In this document: piece by piece, positions 12,301 through 24,700 of the stretch | Layout of the letters: the number at the start of each line of letters is the position of its first letter | Numbering within the stretch: position 1 is the first letter of the stretch | DNA from: Casuarius casuarius | Taxonomy: Eukaryota; Chordata; Aves; Casuariiformes; Casuariidae | NCBI GenBank assembly: GCA_003342895.1 | Contig: PTFA01000009.1 | Span: 10,495,943 to 10,559,942 of the forward strand | DNA: 64,000 nucleotides | Direction: 5' to 3' | The notes under the pieces: model-generated | The model's database searches: none | The model's input: only the letters and a program-made list of their open reading frames with translations | Told to the model about the DNA's origin: nothing | Translations under genes and position numbers: made by a program

Positions 12301-15300
12301 TTGGCATCACATCAGTTTCAATAATATCAATAGGGACTATGTTTCCTAATTGTAATTGAGGTTTATTTTGTAGCATGTATTATTTTAAAGGTGAAATGTG
12401 AATGATGATTCACATTTAAAATTGCATGAGATAGGAAAGATGTACAACATTCATTCTAAAAAATGTAGTTCCTGAAGGAGTTAAATGAGTAATCTAATGA
12501 TGGAATTACTTAGGCTGACTTCAGTGTTTTGTTACCTTTTCATATATTATGCTCCTGCTTTTTCTTTTCCAGTTTTACCTGTTACACTGATGTGTTAAAT
12601 AAGATAGTATTTCTCTGTCATGGATGTAGTGGCAATTTCCTTTAAAAATAATAAAAAAAAGGAGCACTTCCTGCATAATTTTTAATGAATTCAAAGTAAA
12701 AAGTTGAGAAAGAGGGTGATTGCTTTTATTAATCTACTTATTTGTTGTTAATGCTAGTTAGGAGGATGCCCTTGAACTCAAGTGCTACAAGCTTGAGAAT
12801 TTAGAACGGAGAATTCTGAAACTGAATCTGGAGAGTGTAGCTCTCCGTTTGCAAACATTTCTGTATTTAGCTCTGTTCATGACTAGTAAAAAGACCACAG
12901 GTACTGGCTTGTATTGCCAGACCGTCAAGAGAAATGTTTAATTAAAAAAAAAAATAGTGCTTTCCCATCACAAGTGATCATTTTTGGTTATGATCAAGGC
13001 AGTGTAAATAACTATATTTTCAGCAGTTGATTCACTTTTCATGATTATGCTGACAAAGCTTGAATGTTGAGAATTCACATTTTTCTTATGGCTATTGGTG
13101 GAAGGAGACTAATGATAATCAGACAAAAGTTTATAGAGTAGAAGAAAGAAACAAAACTTACTATGTAGTGTTTAAGAGTAAAATCTGTTCATGAAGTCTG
13201 CATATTAAGATACAACACCAGCTGCAGAATATACATACATGCGCAAGTGTGGAAACAGTGGTTTCAGCCAAGACTAAAACTAAGCGGCTTTGAGACAGTC
13301 AGAAGCTATTTGTTAACTGAAACAAAAATGGCAGAGGATGAAGTATCCCCATAAAACGACCACTTTCCTGAAAGGCAGAGTACAAGACACTTGTACCTAG
13401 CCTCTTTAGGTGGACTTAATGGCATTGCCAGTCATGAGAAGAAATCAGTATAACTAGTGCATTTGCTTAGTAGTTGTCCTTTGGCAATCTCGGGCTTTAA
13501 TTTATTGAGCATGACAAGCTATGACATGCAAAAGACTTTTGGCTGGATGATGTTAATGTTGTTGGTGATGTAGTTGNATTTGTAATTAATAGATAGACAG
13601 CTCACTTAAAAATCTCTAAAACACTTTAAAAAGTGGGTGGTAAAATGTACTCAGAAAATCTAACTTGCTGTTGTTTATCCCTGAAGTGTAAATAGCTTTT
13701 TTTTTTAACAGGCAATTAATTTCTTTTATAAATTATTTTCTTATTTTCTTATTTATATATCAGATAAATTATTAAGTAATTATTATTATAAATTATTAAG
13801 TAATAATGATATGAAACAAGATTTATGAGAGACCTAAATTGGAACTAAAGTGGGAGATTATAAAATTGCCAGATTCTGTAGTTAAAAATTTCATGAAATC
13901 TAAAAAGTAATCTTGGTCCTCTGGTAATATTTGCAGGGCCTTTGCTTTGCTTCCTGCCTTTTCAGTGGAGTAGGGAAGGCCTTCCTGGGCCATAAAAGTC
14001 GGCTCTGTTCAGCTTGCTATTTCGTTTAGACCCATTTCACTTTGAAATCAGCGGAAAGTCACCCGTGTGTACTGATAAGAAGGACTGCATTACAGAACAA
14101 GAAGGGAAGAAATAGGAAGAGATTGTCCTTTAACTGCTGCCATGTGTCCAACCATAGCTGTTGTCCTACGGTGCCACAATTGTTCCCAAATGATACCTGC
14201 TGTGTGTACAGAGGTGTGAATAATGTCTGCACTCAAAATAGAGGGTATGATTTAAGAATAAAAATTCAAGTTGTTTGAAAAAAACAATTCTCTAGGTTAC
14301 TCAATGCCCTTTCTGGAGGATGGCAAACACTAACAACTGGCAAACATGCTGTTTGCAGAAACACATGCTTTTCCCAGTCAGTTTATGCAATGTAAATAAA
14401 TTGAGAATCCACATTAGGATGAATATGCTAAGGAATTTTGGAAAAGTAAAGACTAGTACATGTAGTAGTGCTAATATAAAGTTAACACTGATGTTGACAG
14501 ATGAGAAAATAGAAGCGTGTATTCATTTCCTTTTGCTTTTCTTCTCTCATAAGGTTTTTTTAAGGCATAGACAGGAAGACAGATGAAATACAGGATTACC
14601 TTTGGCAAATTCTGGGAACAAATTTGTTTACACGGAGCAAAACTGAGTGTCTTCTCACAACATAGGATTAGGCAAGAAATGTTGAAGTACCATTAACACC
14701 AAAAACAGTATTGCTATCATGAAGTGAGGAAATAGAGCAAAACAATAGATTTCAGGCTGATATAGAAAAATGCTCTCCAATTTTATAAAGGTATTAATTT
14801 ACAAAATTTAGGTGTTAAATAGAATCTGGCTAGAGGAAAAAAAAAGATTTAGAGAGGATTTTATCTTTGTAACTTAGGGCAGACTAAGGTCGAGTTTCTG
14901 AAAACTGACCTCTAGCTGGATGTTTAAGTGGCTAGCTAAAAAAAAGGGGGGGGGAAAGGAATGTATTTGCTGAGTAGTTATCCTCAAAGTAGCTCAAATC
15001 TCGAGATGAGCAGGCCTAGGATTTCAAAGGGGTAAAGATTTCAGTGTTCTGTCTTGAGAGATTTGGGGTCTGAATTTGAGGAACAATTTGTATGTCCTTT
15101 TTACTTCAGGTTGAGTGGTAGTTGTACATCATTTCATTAGAAAACAACAACAAAAGAAATCTTTCCGGTTGAGCAACCAGAAACAAGGGACAACTTTCAA
15201 ATATTCCACATTTCTCAACAGTAAAATAGTAACAAAGTAGTATTATATAACCTGTTTTGTTTTTAAACTTCAAAGCACTGAGTATCCCTTGATGGAATTA

Positions 15301-18300
15301 ATTATGTCTTCAAAATATTTTCCCTAGAGGTAATGCCATCTTAAAATATTACTGTTTCATAGTGCAGTGGAAAAAGATCTCCTTAAATTACAAATTTCAC
15401 AAATAACTTTCTTGCAGAATATTAATCATAACCCTAAAAGCATAGCATGATCAAACTATATTGACACATTTGAAATACTTTAACACCTATACATAATGTA
15501 TGTATAATTTATATAACGCAAAGGTAAGCATCCTAATCGCATTAGGAAGAAATTGCATAGAAAATTTAGTACACAGTCTGTCTTATCTGAGATCACTCAA
15601 TGAACAGAAAAAAAAAGATATTTCAAAAGAATTATCTGAGTATTATTAGCATTAGTATTTTTCAGGTAGGGTGTCATAAAATTTTGTTGCTGATTCTATT
15701 ATGTGTCATGTTCCATCAGAGGTTTTAAGTATCTTAGAAACATCAAGCAACCTCAGCCCTTTCTCCTGAAGGCACTACATAGCTGCAAAATATTTCCAAA
15801 TTTATTAGATTTTTAGCAAATCATTTACGCTATTTATGTAAAGTAAATACCTGGTAAATTATTTTCGTCTTTGTAATAGAGTAAAAGAAGACAAAGTGCG
15901 ACTCAAGGCTCTGAATAGTTTTTCTACTAGAAGAATATCTAATAATTCTATTTGAATTCAGACATCAGTTTTCTTGCAAAGCCAGGCATGTGCAAGCTGA
16001 AACTAGAGCTGAATCAAACCAAAACACAAGTTATCCTATCGTTATTCAAAAAAACCCAACCCTATCTGTAGGTTATTCAGAAGTAATGTGTAGTTTGCAA
16101 GTTAGTGCCAACAGTGATCTTGAATACAACAGCATGACAGAACCTGTTGATGATACCGTGAGACAGCTTGTTTGATTTAGACATGCATTTGCACTCCTTA
16201 GGAAAAGACATTTTTTATAAGTCAAGACAGAACCCTAAATATCTCAGATAAACTCAGGATCAATTAAATACAGCCTCAAGTAAATTCCGGTTTCTCTTAC
16301 CTCAGTTAAAGTGGTTATGCAAACAGAATATGGTTATCCACTTATATTTGTGTTAGCTGATTTTAATTCTTTTGACTTTTATAACCACTCAGTAGATTTA
16401 TAATAAATGGCAAATAAGTTTAATTGTCACCAGCTTATTCTGTGGATGCAGAAAACAAATATGACCTGGCAAATTGGGGCAAGTAAATATCACAAGTATG
16501 TAAAATAAAATGGGGGCTTTTTGCACTTTAGACATGCTGGGACTTTGTGCTGGCATGAGTTCCCATATTGAGGGATAACTCCCCATGACTAACTCATAGG
16601 AGGTCTGAATTGGGTTGCCTAGTAAGCACAAGTTACTTATTTTTACTCCATCCAGCAAAATATTCAAGTATATGTTTAACTTAAGGGTCATGCTGGATCT
16701 GGCACATAACAGTTGCTTAAATAAAGGCATCTAGTGCCATTTGAGAAGTCTTAGGATATTCTGCCCAGCCTTCAGCTGCTAGTCCAGAAGACCATTGGTC
16801 TCCATATACCCTGTGTTGCCTCTGCCAGTCTTATGCAGAGGTCTTGGATACCCTACGGCATCTAAAGACCACCTATATTTAGGCAACTGAATCAAGACCA
16901 ATTTTTTGATGAATGTATGCCCATGGTAATTTTCTAGTTTGCACTGTTCATAACTGTTTTTGCAGCTGTTTTGCACTTGAAGTAATATTCAGACTATGTT
17001 TTTGTCGTGTGCAACCCTGTAATTCATTTTCAAAGGGCAATTTATAGACTTATTTAAGTTACTAATGAAATTAGTGCAATATTTCAAATCCTATAATGCC
17101 AAGAAATTTCTTGACTGAAGCATGTGTTTCACCTGAAATTTTGGGTTTAAAAAGAGCTAGTTAGAAAATTAGACAACTAATAACAATGGTTCAGCTGCAG
17201 AATAAGAACAACAGACACATTAATACTTGCGTAGGCTAAATCAATATTGAGAGGCATGTGGAAGGTTGTGTAACTTACAATTAGAAATGCAGTCCAGAGT
17301 CAGGTACCATGGTTTCTGTTAGTGAAGGTCAGTTATTGAAGGATTGTATTAAGATACATTCTTATGTATCAGTCCAAAGGGCCTAGCAGGCCCGTGGTCA
17401 TGGCCAGCCAACGTCAGGACTCGGCGAAGGCTGACTCAAAAGCAGACATCTAGAGCAGGAGAGCAAGAAACCAGGATAGGAACGAGGAAGAGAGAGCAGG
17501 AACAGGAACTAGGACTCAGGAACCCTTAGTCCAGCTGTACCAAGAGGTCTGTAAAGTAGAAAGCATAACCAATAAATAGACTTCTCATATATAAATAGCT
17601 GGGCCCAGTCCTAGTATATCTGAGACATCAGGCTTTCAATTTGAGGAAAATTGGCTGTGGCTAGTGCAGGCCTGCCAGTAAACATGTGACCAGCTACAGA
17701 TCAGGACATAATCCTTATCATTGAGATGTTTCTGTTCCCATGACCTAGAATGAATTTTTCAACAAAATATTTGAACTCCGTTTTATTTATGCTTGAGTTA
17801 TGTTCTATGATCTATGAAAGTAAAAAGAGTTCAAATGGCTTGATAACACAAAAAAGGAGTGTCCACTTTGATGTTTGTGCATCAGTGAATATGATGAACA
17901 CTGAGTACTCTTAAAGCTGAGTGGATGTGAATTTATTAGCTGTGGGGTGCTTTTATGTGTGTGCATGTGTAGAAGCTTTGCGGGAGGAGGATGACAGAGC
18001 AAAGACAGGTTTTGGAAAATGTTTACATGCTGCTGATGCATATAATGCTGATGTCGTTAGCCTTTTCTTGGTAACTGTGGAAATACATATGCAATTAATT
18101 AAAGCTGTGTTACTAATGAGAGAGCATTTTGAATTGGAAAGCTAGAACTAAACAAAAAGAAGGAACAATCTGATGTTGATAACAGTACATTTGGCTGATG
18201 TTGTGGAACTGAAGTACAGTTAATGCTATGTTGCTGATGAAGATCTCGTTTACTTTTATGCAAAGTTAACTTTTACGAATCTAAAGCGTGACTGGATAGG

Positions 18301-19299
18301 ATATTTGTTGCCAAAAGATGTCCATTATTAAGTCCATATTTTATCTGTAGAAGACTGTAAACTATTAGAAATAGTAGATTAAATCCAGCCAAAATGGGGG
18401 AGATGTTCTCTGTTTACATGCATTAATATGCAGGGAAGATGAGCAGCTTATATAAACTGGCAGTTGTTGTGTTGAGCACTCGGGTGTGTGAAACCTGTGT
18501 TTGGGCATACAACTGAGACCTTTCCTCAGCTCCATGAGTTTATACAAATTTGGTCCTGTTTGTATGAGCAAGTGAGTCAACACGCACACATGGATGTGTG
18601 TACAACATTACAAAGAAAATATATACAAGCCCATCCTAAAAAAATTTCTGTAAGGCCTTGTTTACATATGCAGACTTGATTAACTGGTATTTTCCAGCAT
18701 GCTGAAAATGGTACAGCACCCTGCCTGTGTGGATTTAGCTATGCCTGTCATGGCTGGAGCAGGGAGGTATAATAGGATGCCATACTTCCATTTGTTTTTT
18801 ATTGTTTTTCTTTTTAAGGTTTAGAGGACATTTAAGGTTTACTGGGTACTCCCTTAAGAATGCTTGTAGGAAGTTTGTGACAGCCATCCCACTAAAATCC
18901 TGCAGACTTTTCAAGTAGTCTAGCCAGGCCCTGGAGTTACTGCAAGATGCTGCTGCTGGGTGATGGCACACTGGGGGGGAACGGCTGCTCTGTGGTGGCA
19001 CCTGCTAATTTCTGGGACAAACAGAAGCTCTGTCACTCAAGGAGGTGAGATCTGGCCTCCCAGTGAAATCACGAGTCATGCTGTACCCACTAACCTCACA
19101 AATACATTGGCATTACTGCAACTTTATCCTACCTTTCAGTGAGTAGAACCCAATGGAAGATCAGTGGAGTCTTGGTGATCTGGCTTCTCCCCTGTGAATT
19201 GTGGAGGGAGACTGGATCAGCTGAGACAGGCTGACCAAGTCTTGCCTTTGTCGGATGTATGTCTTATACTCTCAGCACAACTCGGATCTTGCTGGAAGG
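9363..19299 (+). other. Non-coding: presumed intron 1, part 2
   Basis: No supported exon. It holds an AT-only stretch around 13720-13810, one undetermined base at 13577, a short G-run at about 14945 and, at 17380-17640, a less AT-rich segment of unrecognised origin. The small open frames here, including a cysteine-rich one at 14042-14278, show no family signature. Confidence 0.55.
13720..13810. repeat. AT-only low-complexity stretch
   Basis: Nearly pure A/T with repeats of ttattttctta and taaattattaagtaa, the latter appearing twice within about 40 bases. Confidence 0.7.
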
Positions 19300-19550
19300 T
19301 GTGAGCCAGGGACTGCTGCCTTAAAAGCTGTAAAAGGGCTTAAAATGAAGCAAGGAAAATTCAAGGTAGATATAATAAAAATCCTTTCACACAGGGAAGA
19401 TACTGATGCACTGTGCAATAGGTTAATCTGGGGAGGATATCTGGGGAGATTCTGCCATGAATGGTGTCTAAGAACAGGTCAGAAGAGCAGCTGCCAGGAA
19501 TGATGGATGGATGGGAAGATCCCTTGAATTCTTTTCCAACTGTATGATCT
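19300..19550 (+). mobile_element. Ancient CR1-like LINE 3' end fragment
   Basis: From about 19340 the sequence follows the 3' part of CR1 elements: a purine-rich stretch with aaattcaaggtagatataat, then cctttcacacaggg, a segment resembling the gcactggaacaggtt motif, tctggggaggatatctgg, and an end similar to the CR1 tail (gatggatgggaagatcccttgaattcttttccaactgtatgat, here described by its two halves gatggatgggaagatccc and cttttccaactgtatgat). No coding block remains. It is more diverged than the copy at 40.5 kb. The start is uncertain and may lie further upstream. CR1 or the related L3 group are both possible. Confidence 0.7.
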
Positions 19551-21749
19551 TATCAATAGAGCAAAAATATTTGTATGATGCCAGTGTAAATATAGTGCTG
19601 GGATCAGGCCCAAGAAGGTCTTTTTTTTTTTTTTCGGTTTTAGAAGATAAATTAGAAGAATTTTCCTGAATGTTAGAAACATAGGAAATACACAGGTAAG
19701 GATGCCCTTCTAGAAAAGAACAACATATAATTCAGGAAGTTTGTGGCAGGCTATTTTGAAATTTGCAGGACGTTTCTGTAAAGTGTAGCCTAAAAGTTTT
19801 ACAATTAAGATGACCTTTTTGTAGACTTAAGATTTGGGGGTAATGCCATTGAAATTACTATAGAAGAGAGTTGTATGCTTGTCTACAACTGCACTTTCAT
19901 CTTTCCTTAATTTCTTGATTTTTAGATTGATACTTATCTCTGATTTAGTCTTTGGCATAAAATTAAGTTCTACAACAGCAAATTCATGAATAAACATGTG
20001 TATAAGTGTATTGAGGCTATTTTTATAGGTGCCATTTGCCTATTTAGTTTCAAGTGCTTAAAAGTGTAATATTTTAATGGTTGGCAGTGGATCAATATAG
20101 GAAATTTTAAACTGTTTTACAATTAAGTAATAAACTAACACCACAGATGTTTTCAAATTATCAATCATCAAATGATAGTTTGCAGATTCTAAATGAGTCT
20201 ATAAAATGGTTCAGTAATATGAGATTACATCATTTTCGAAACTGATTTTCTGCCAAAGTGAACAAAACGACGGTTTTGTCCCCAGTGCCAATGAGATGTG
20301 TTTTCACAACTAGATAATTAATAGGCATTATGTGTAACATGCTAGTGGAGACAAGCCATCCTGGATTTTAATGTAAGGTAGGTGTTTGAGATTCATACAC
20401 CTTACTGATGGTTGATCTATTGGGATTTTACAGCGACTTAACCGATTTTAGTTTTCCCACTGGAAAAAAAAAAAGGAGAGCTTTTGCTATCAAATGAACC
20501 AGATTTGTTTTTCTTTTTTGTAGTAAGGATTGTGTCTTAATTTATATTCATTGTCTCCCCAGCTGCAATTATAGCATATTAGGGAAGAAACATGAACAGG
20601 GTAGGATTAGTTTGAAACTTAGTCATCTAGTTAAAGAGGGAGAGAGTGGCAGGACTTGAGGCAATCCTTCTCTTTTTGAGGGGACAGTCAAGTTTTTAGG
20701 GGATGATGAAGGAATATTTTAGGGAATGAACGGGGCTGAAATTCAAGAGATGGAAGAAACTGCTGATAAGAAAGGGTATGCAGTCTATACAGGCTTCTAG
20801 AAGAGTTACTGGAACAGAGATATATCAGTATTGCCAATCCAAAACCTTCCAAAATCATGAGTTATACTAAAAAAATCACAAGCTTAGTTTTTTATTTGCC
20901 TTCTGGGTTTGTTTGGGTTTTTAATTTTTAATTTTTGTTAACACTTGGAGTTCAAATTTTAAAGCTTTCCTCTGCAAGCATGGGAATTAAAAGTATCATA
21001 TCATATCATGAAGATATAGGATATCATCGGAGTCACCATGAAATCATGAGAATATATAGGGTAATCCATTCTCATTAATTTTTGGTGAAGGTACTGAAAG
21101 ATGCAGGTATATTTGGGTCATATCTGAGATAGCAGTAGGACACGTTATGCTTTATATTAATTTTCCATTTAATAACGGAAAAATAATGATCCTTAATAAT
21201 ATTCTTTGAAAGGAGTTTTAGGATTACAGATATATGTGTATTTTACTCATGAGGAGTATGAGAAATAGATAATTTCCTAGGTCATGAGAAAAGCAACAAT
21301 GTTAGACTAGTCAATATGTAGACATTCATTAACTCCATATAAATTAAACTTTAGTTCAAAGTGCAACTGGATTTTATATACTGCTTTCAAAACTTTTGTA
21401 TTATATTATTATAATGAAGAGCATTTTTGCTGTTCATTATTATTATACACAATATTGGATGTATATACACACTTTATTGGATGTTTGGAATTGAACAAGA
21501 TACATGTTTACTGAAAACAAGAAGGGTTTAGTGCATTGTAAGCTGGTATTTAAATATAGAGATCTGCGAGAACTGTAATGAAGTCATATCGATGTTACAC
21601 AGAGCATCTAATATGTATATTTGATATTCCTTGAGAGGCCCAGCTGGACTAAAACTGAGTACAAAATGGTGTAATACATTTTCTAAATGGTTTTTTGCGC
21701 CATTGCTCTTACAAATGTCAAAATCTGTTCGGTTAGACTATTTCTGTTT

Positions 21750-21766
21750 AAAAAAAAAAAAAAAAA
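21750..21766. repeat. Poly(A) tract, 17 A
   Basis: Uninterrupted A run with no recognised element next to it. Confidence 0.85.
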
Positions 21767-24700
21767 GATATTGACTCGCTTCACAGGTAAACGGCAGCTA
21801 AGAAATATTGCTCAAGAATTTTAAATAACTGGTCTAGATAATAATTGGTGTGAAACCTTCTCTGAAACAAGGTGTGAAGAAGATATGCAGCTTCTATTTA
21901 AGACTTCAGCTTGTCTGCTCTTTCTGACTATACTTATAGATCAGATAAAAGATCTTTGTCTACAAGCCATTTCTTGCTTATGCCCTCAGACCATAATAGC
22001 TAAAACAATTTGCCTGTCTTTTCCTTTTTGGTAATGTAGTAATTTCTGAGAACTGCCATCAGGGCTTGGAAATGTAGTTGACTATATAGAGGTGAAGAGT
22101 ATGAGATCACCTTTCCTTGTACTTCTGCTGTAAATAGGAAGGGATAGAACAGACAGCATTGGAATGGTGATTTCTGAGAATATTTTGTGAAACAGACCAT
22201 ACTATATATATGAAGTAAGCCCGTACGCGAATAGGGTATTAATACTGATTTGCCCCAAAAGACTGAGAATTTACCAAGTGATGGTAAATGCTGCTGCTGT
22301 AGGTAGTAGTCCTGGGGTTCTTAGGCACTCTGTTACAGTTTGCCCATGCGTCTTCACAGTAAAAACTTAGTAGTATTCTCTAAAACAACGTAAGGCCACA
22401 CTAATATTTAAACTGTGTGAATTCATCTGCTTTTTATAACTTTTACAAATATATTGCTTTGTGCGTTAGTGCAAACAAGGTGTAATTTGTAAACTGTTTG
22501 TTTCTAGTTCCAAATACAGTATTTTTAATTGCTATAAGCTCAAACAAGAAGAAGAGGGAACTGCTATGATCTTTGGTTGTGCTGTTTCCTCTCCACTGGA
22601 AAGAATTATTTGTACAGCAAAATGCTCTTCAGAAGGATCTGGTCCATTTGAAAAGCAGAGTAATATGAAATAGAAAGAAAGAAAATGCAGAAGCAATGAT
22701 TTGTTGAGTGTAAATGGGAAGAAAAATAAACTCTGCCTGAGATTTGAAAACTGATCTCACCAGGCTTTGTGCTAAGTTGGGCCTTCAGACTGATTTTTAT
22801 TACACGTTTTTTGGATTTAATCTGCCTGGGGATTAGAGAGAGATTTATAAAGAAATGGAATACTTTTCTGAAATCTTGAAGGCTGAAGCTATTTCCATAT
22901 GAAATAGCCTTCCTGGCTATGTCTCAGATTCCCATATGTATTAAAATATTGGAAAATGTGCTCTTGTTCTTCAGTACTAAGGTGGGATGTAATCAGTTAT
23001 AAAGACACATGAAATGTAGATTTTTCCTCCATGCTTGGGTTAGTAACTATCACTGGATGGACTCTTACCTTCTGGATCTCCTCTCATTATATATATCTAG
23101 TTCTCATTGACATTAGGGAGGATACAGAATATGTGGTAACTACAGGGGGTGAAATGACTACAGGAAAGGAAAATAAGAGAGGTTTGCCTTGGGCAGCTGA
23201 TCTCTGGAATAATGGTTTTCAGCCTTCTTAATATGTGGGCCCTTAAAAAGTTTGGAAGTGCAGAGCGCTGTACAGCAATTTAAATCTATTAACAGCATGT
23301 TTGTTTTTCCTTTTAACCAAGGAGTCGAGGTGCATATTCTAACTACATGTCAACTTCATTTGGAGTGAGATGCCCACAGTCCTTCATTCCCCATTTCCTT
23401 TCTGTGCGTTGGTTTTCATCAGAAAGAAATGTTGGTGCGTGGCTTGTAAGAGAGCTGGATGTGCTCTGGTCAGGGTCCTGGTCTGGAAGATCGGGACACC
23501 TGATTCCTGGAGCACACTGTAGTGTACACATTTTATGCATATTTTATTCATACATAGCTTTAATTACTGTCATGGGCCCTTTAGAAATTACCCAGAGACT
23601 ACAGGCTCAAAACCATTTTACTGGACTGTGGTAAGGATGCATGTTTTGAGAAAAGTGCCACTATCCCTGCTATAATAAATAAATAAACTGTGAGAAGGAA
23701 CATAACCTATTCGTCGTTAGTAGAGATTAATATGTGGAGAGAAAAAGATAAACATTGGAGCAGGATGGCTGAAACTATTCTGAACAGTTAAAATCTAATT
23801 TTGGGCAAGGTGCTCTGTCTTTTACCTGAAAAACATTTTTCTAGTACTTCTTGCATCCTCACAAATTAATAGCTCAGCTATTATGCAGGTGTCTGGTTAA
23901 GTGCAGATAGCACAAAGGAACATCATATTCCAAGCTTTAGATCTCTTCTTACACCTGTTGCCACATTTGGAAATTAGGATCAAATACTAGCCCGTGTTTC
24001 AGATGTATGGATACCTCCTGGCAGGAAGTTGATGTTTCAAAATATATTTGGTTATTATAAGCTGAAGCTACATGGCTGGAGAGAATTGATACTGAGGCAC
24101 AGTTAGCAATGGAGATCTTTAAACGATAATATTTACTATTCTCTGGAGTTTGAGAAAACTCCAGAAGTAGGAACAACAGTATAAAGTTAAATGGCATAAA
24201 CCAAAGTATATACTGTTTAAGGCACCGGTATTACAGATGCACGTGCTTGGCTTTGTCTGGTTGAGCTTTATAACTGGATTACATCAACGTTTCATATCTA
24301 TCTGTTTGCCCACTAAATAATAAATGTAGATGCTACAGTGGTTTTTTCATAAGTGATGAACAAAGGAATAGCGTGCTCTTTCATGACATCTGGTATAAAC
24401 TGAGAGATAACGTTACCACGAGCAGCCATATATTATTTCTGTTTTGGCAAGGTTCTTCAAAAATTCAGGTGTTTTCTCAAGACTTCCAAATCTTTTGTTT
24501 TCATAGCAAATTTAAGATTCTTCTAAAATGGAAAATTTTTCTTTTGTTGTTCCTGGTGAGACAAAGTATGTGCAGCAGGTCTGACTATAAAAGGTATTAG
24601 TGCTCAGATTGGTATTTTCAGAATTTTCTTCACAATTGTGAGATGAGACTGACTTAGTTTAGTTTAAAATAAGAAGAGAAAAAAGAAAATTTGCATTACT

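Noticed and set aside
14042..14278. Cysteine-rich 78-codon open frame, considered as a defensin-like peptide
   Set aside because: It lacks a signal peptide and the cysteine spacing fits no family I know; it is within AT-rich intron-like sequence.
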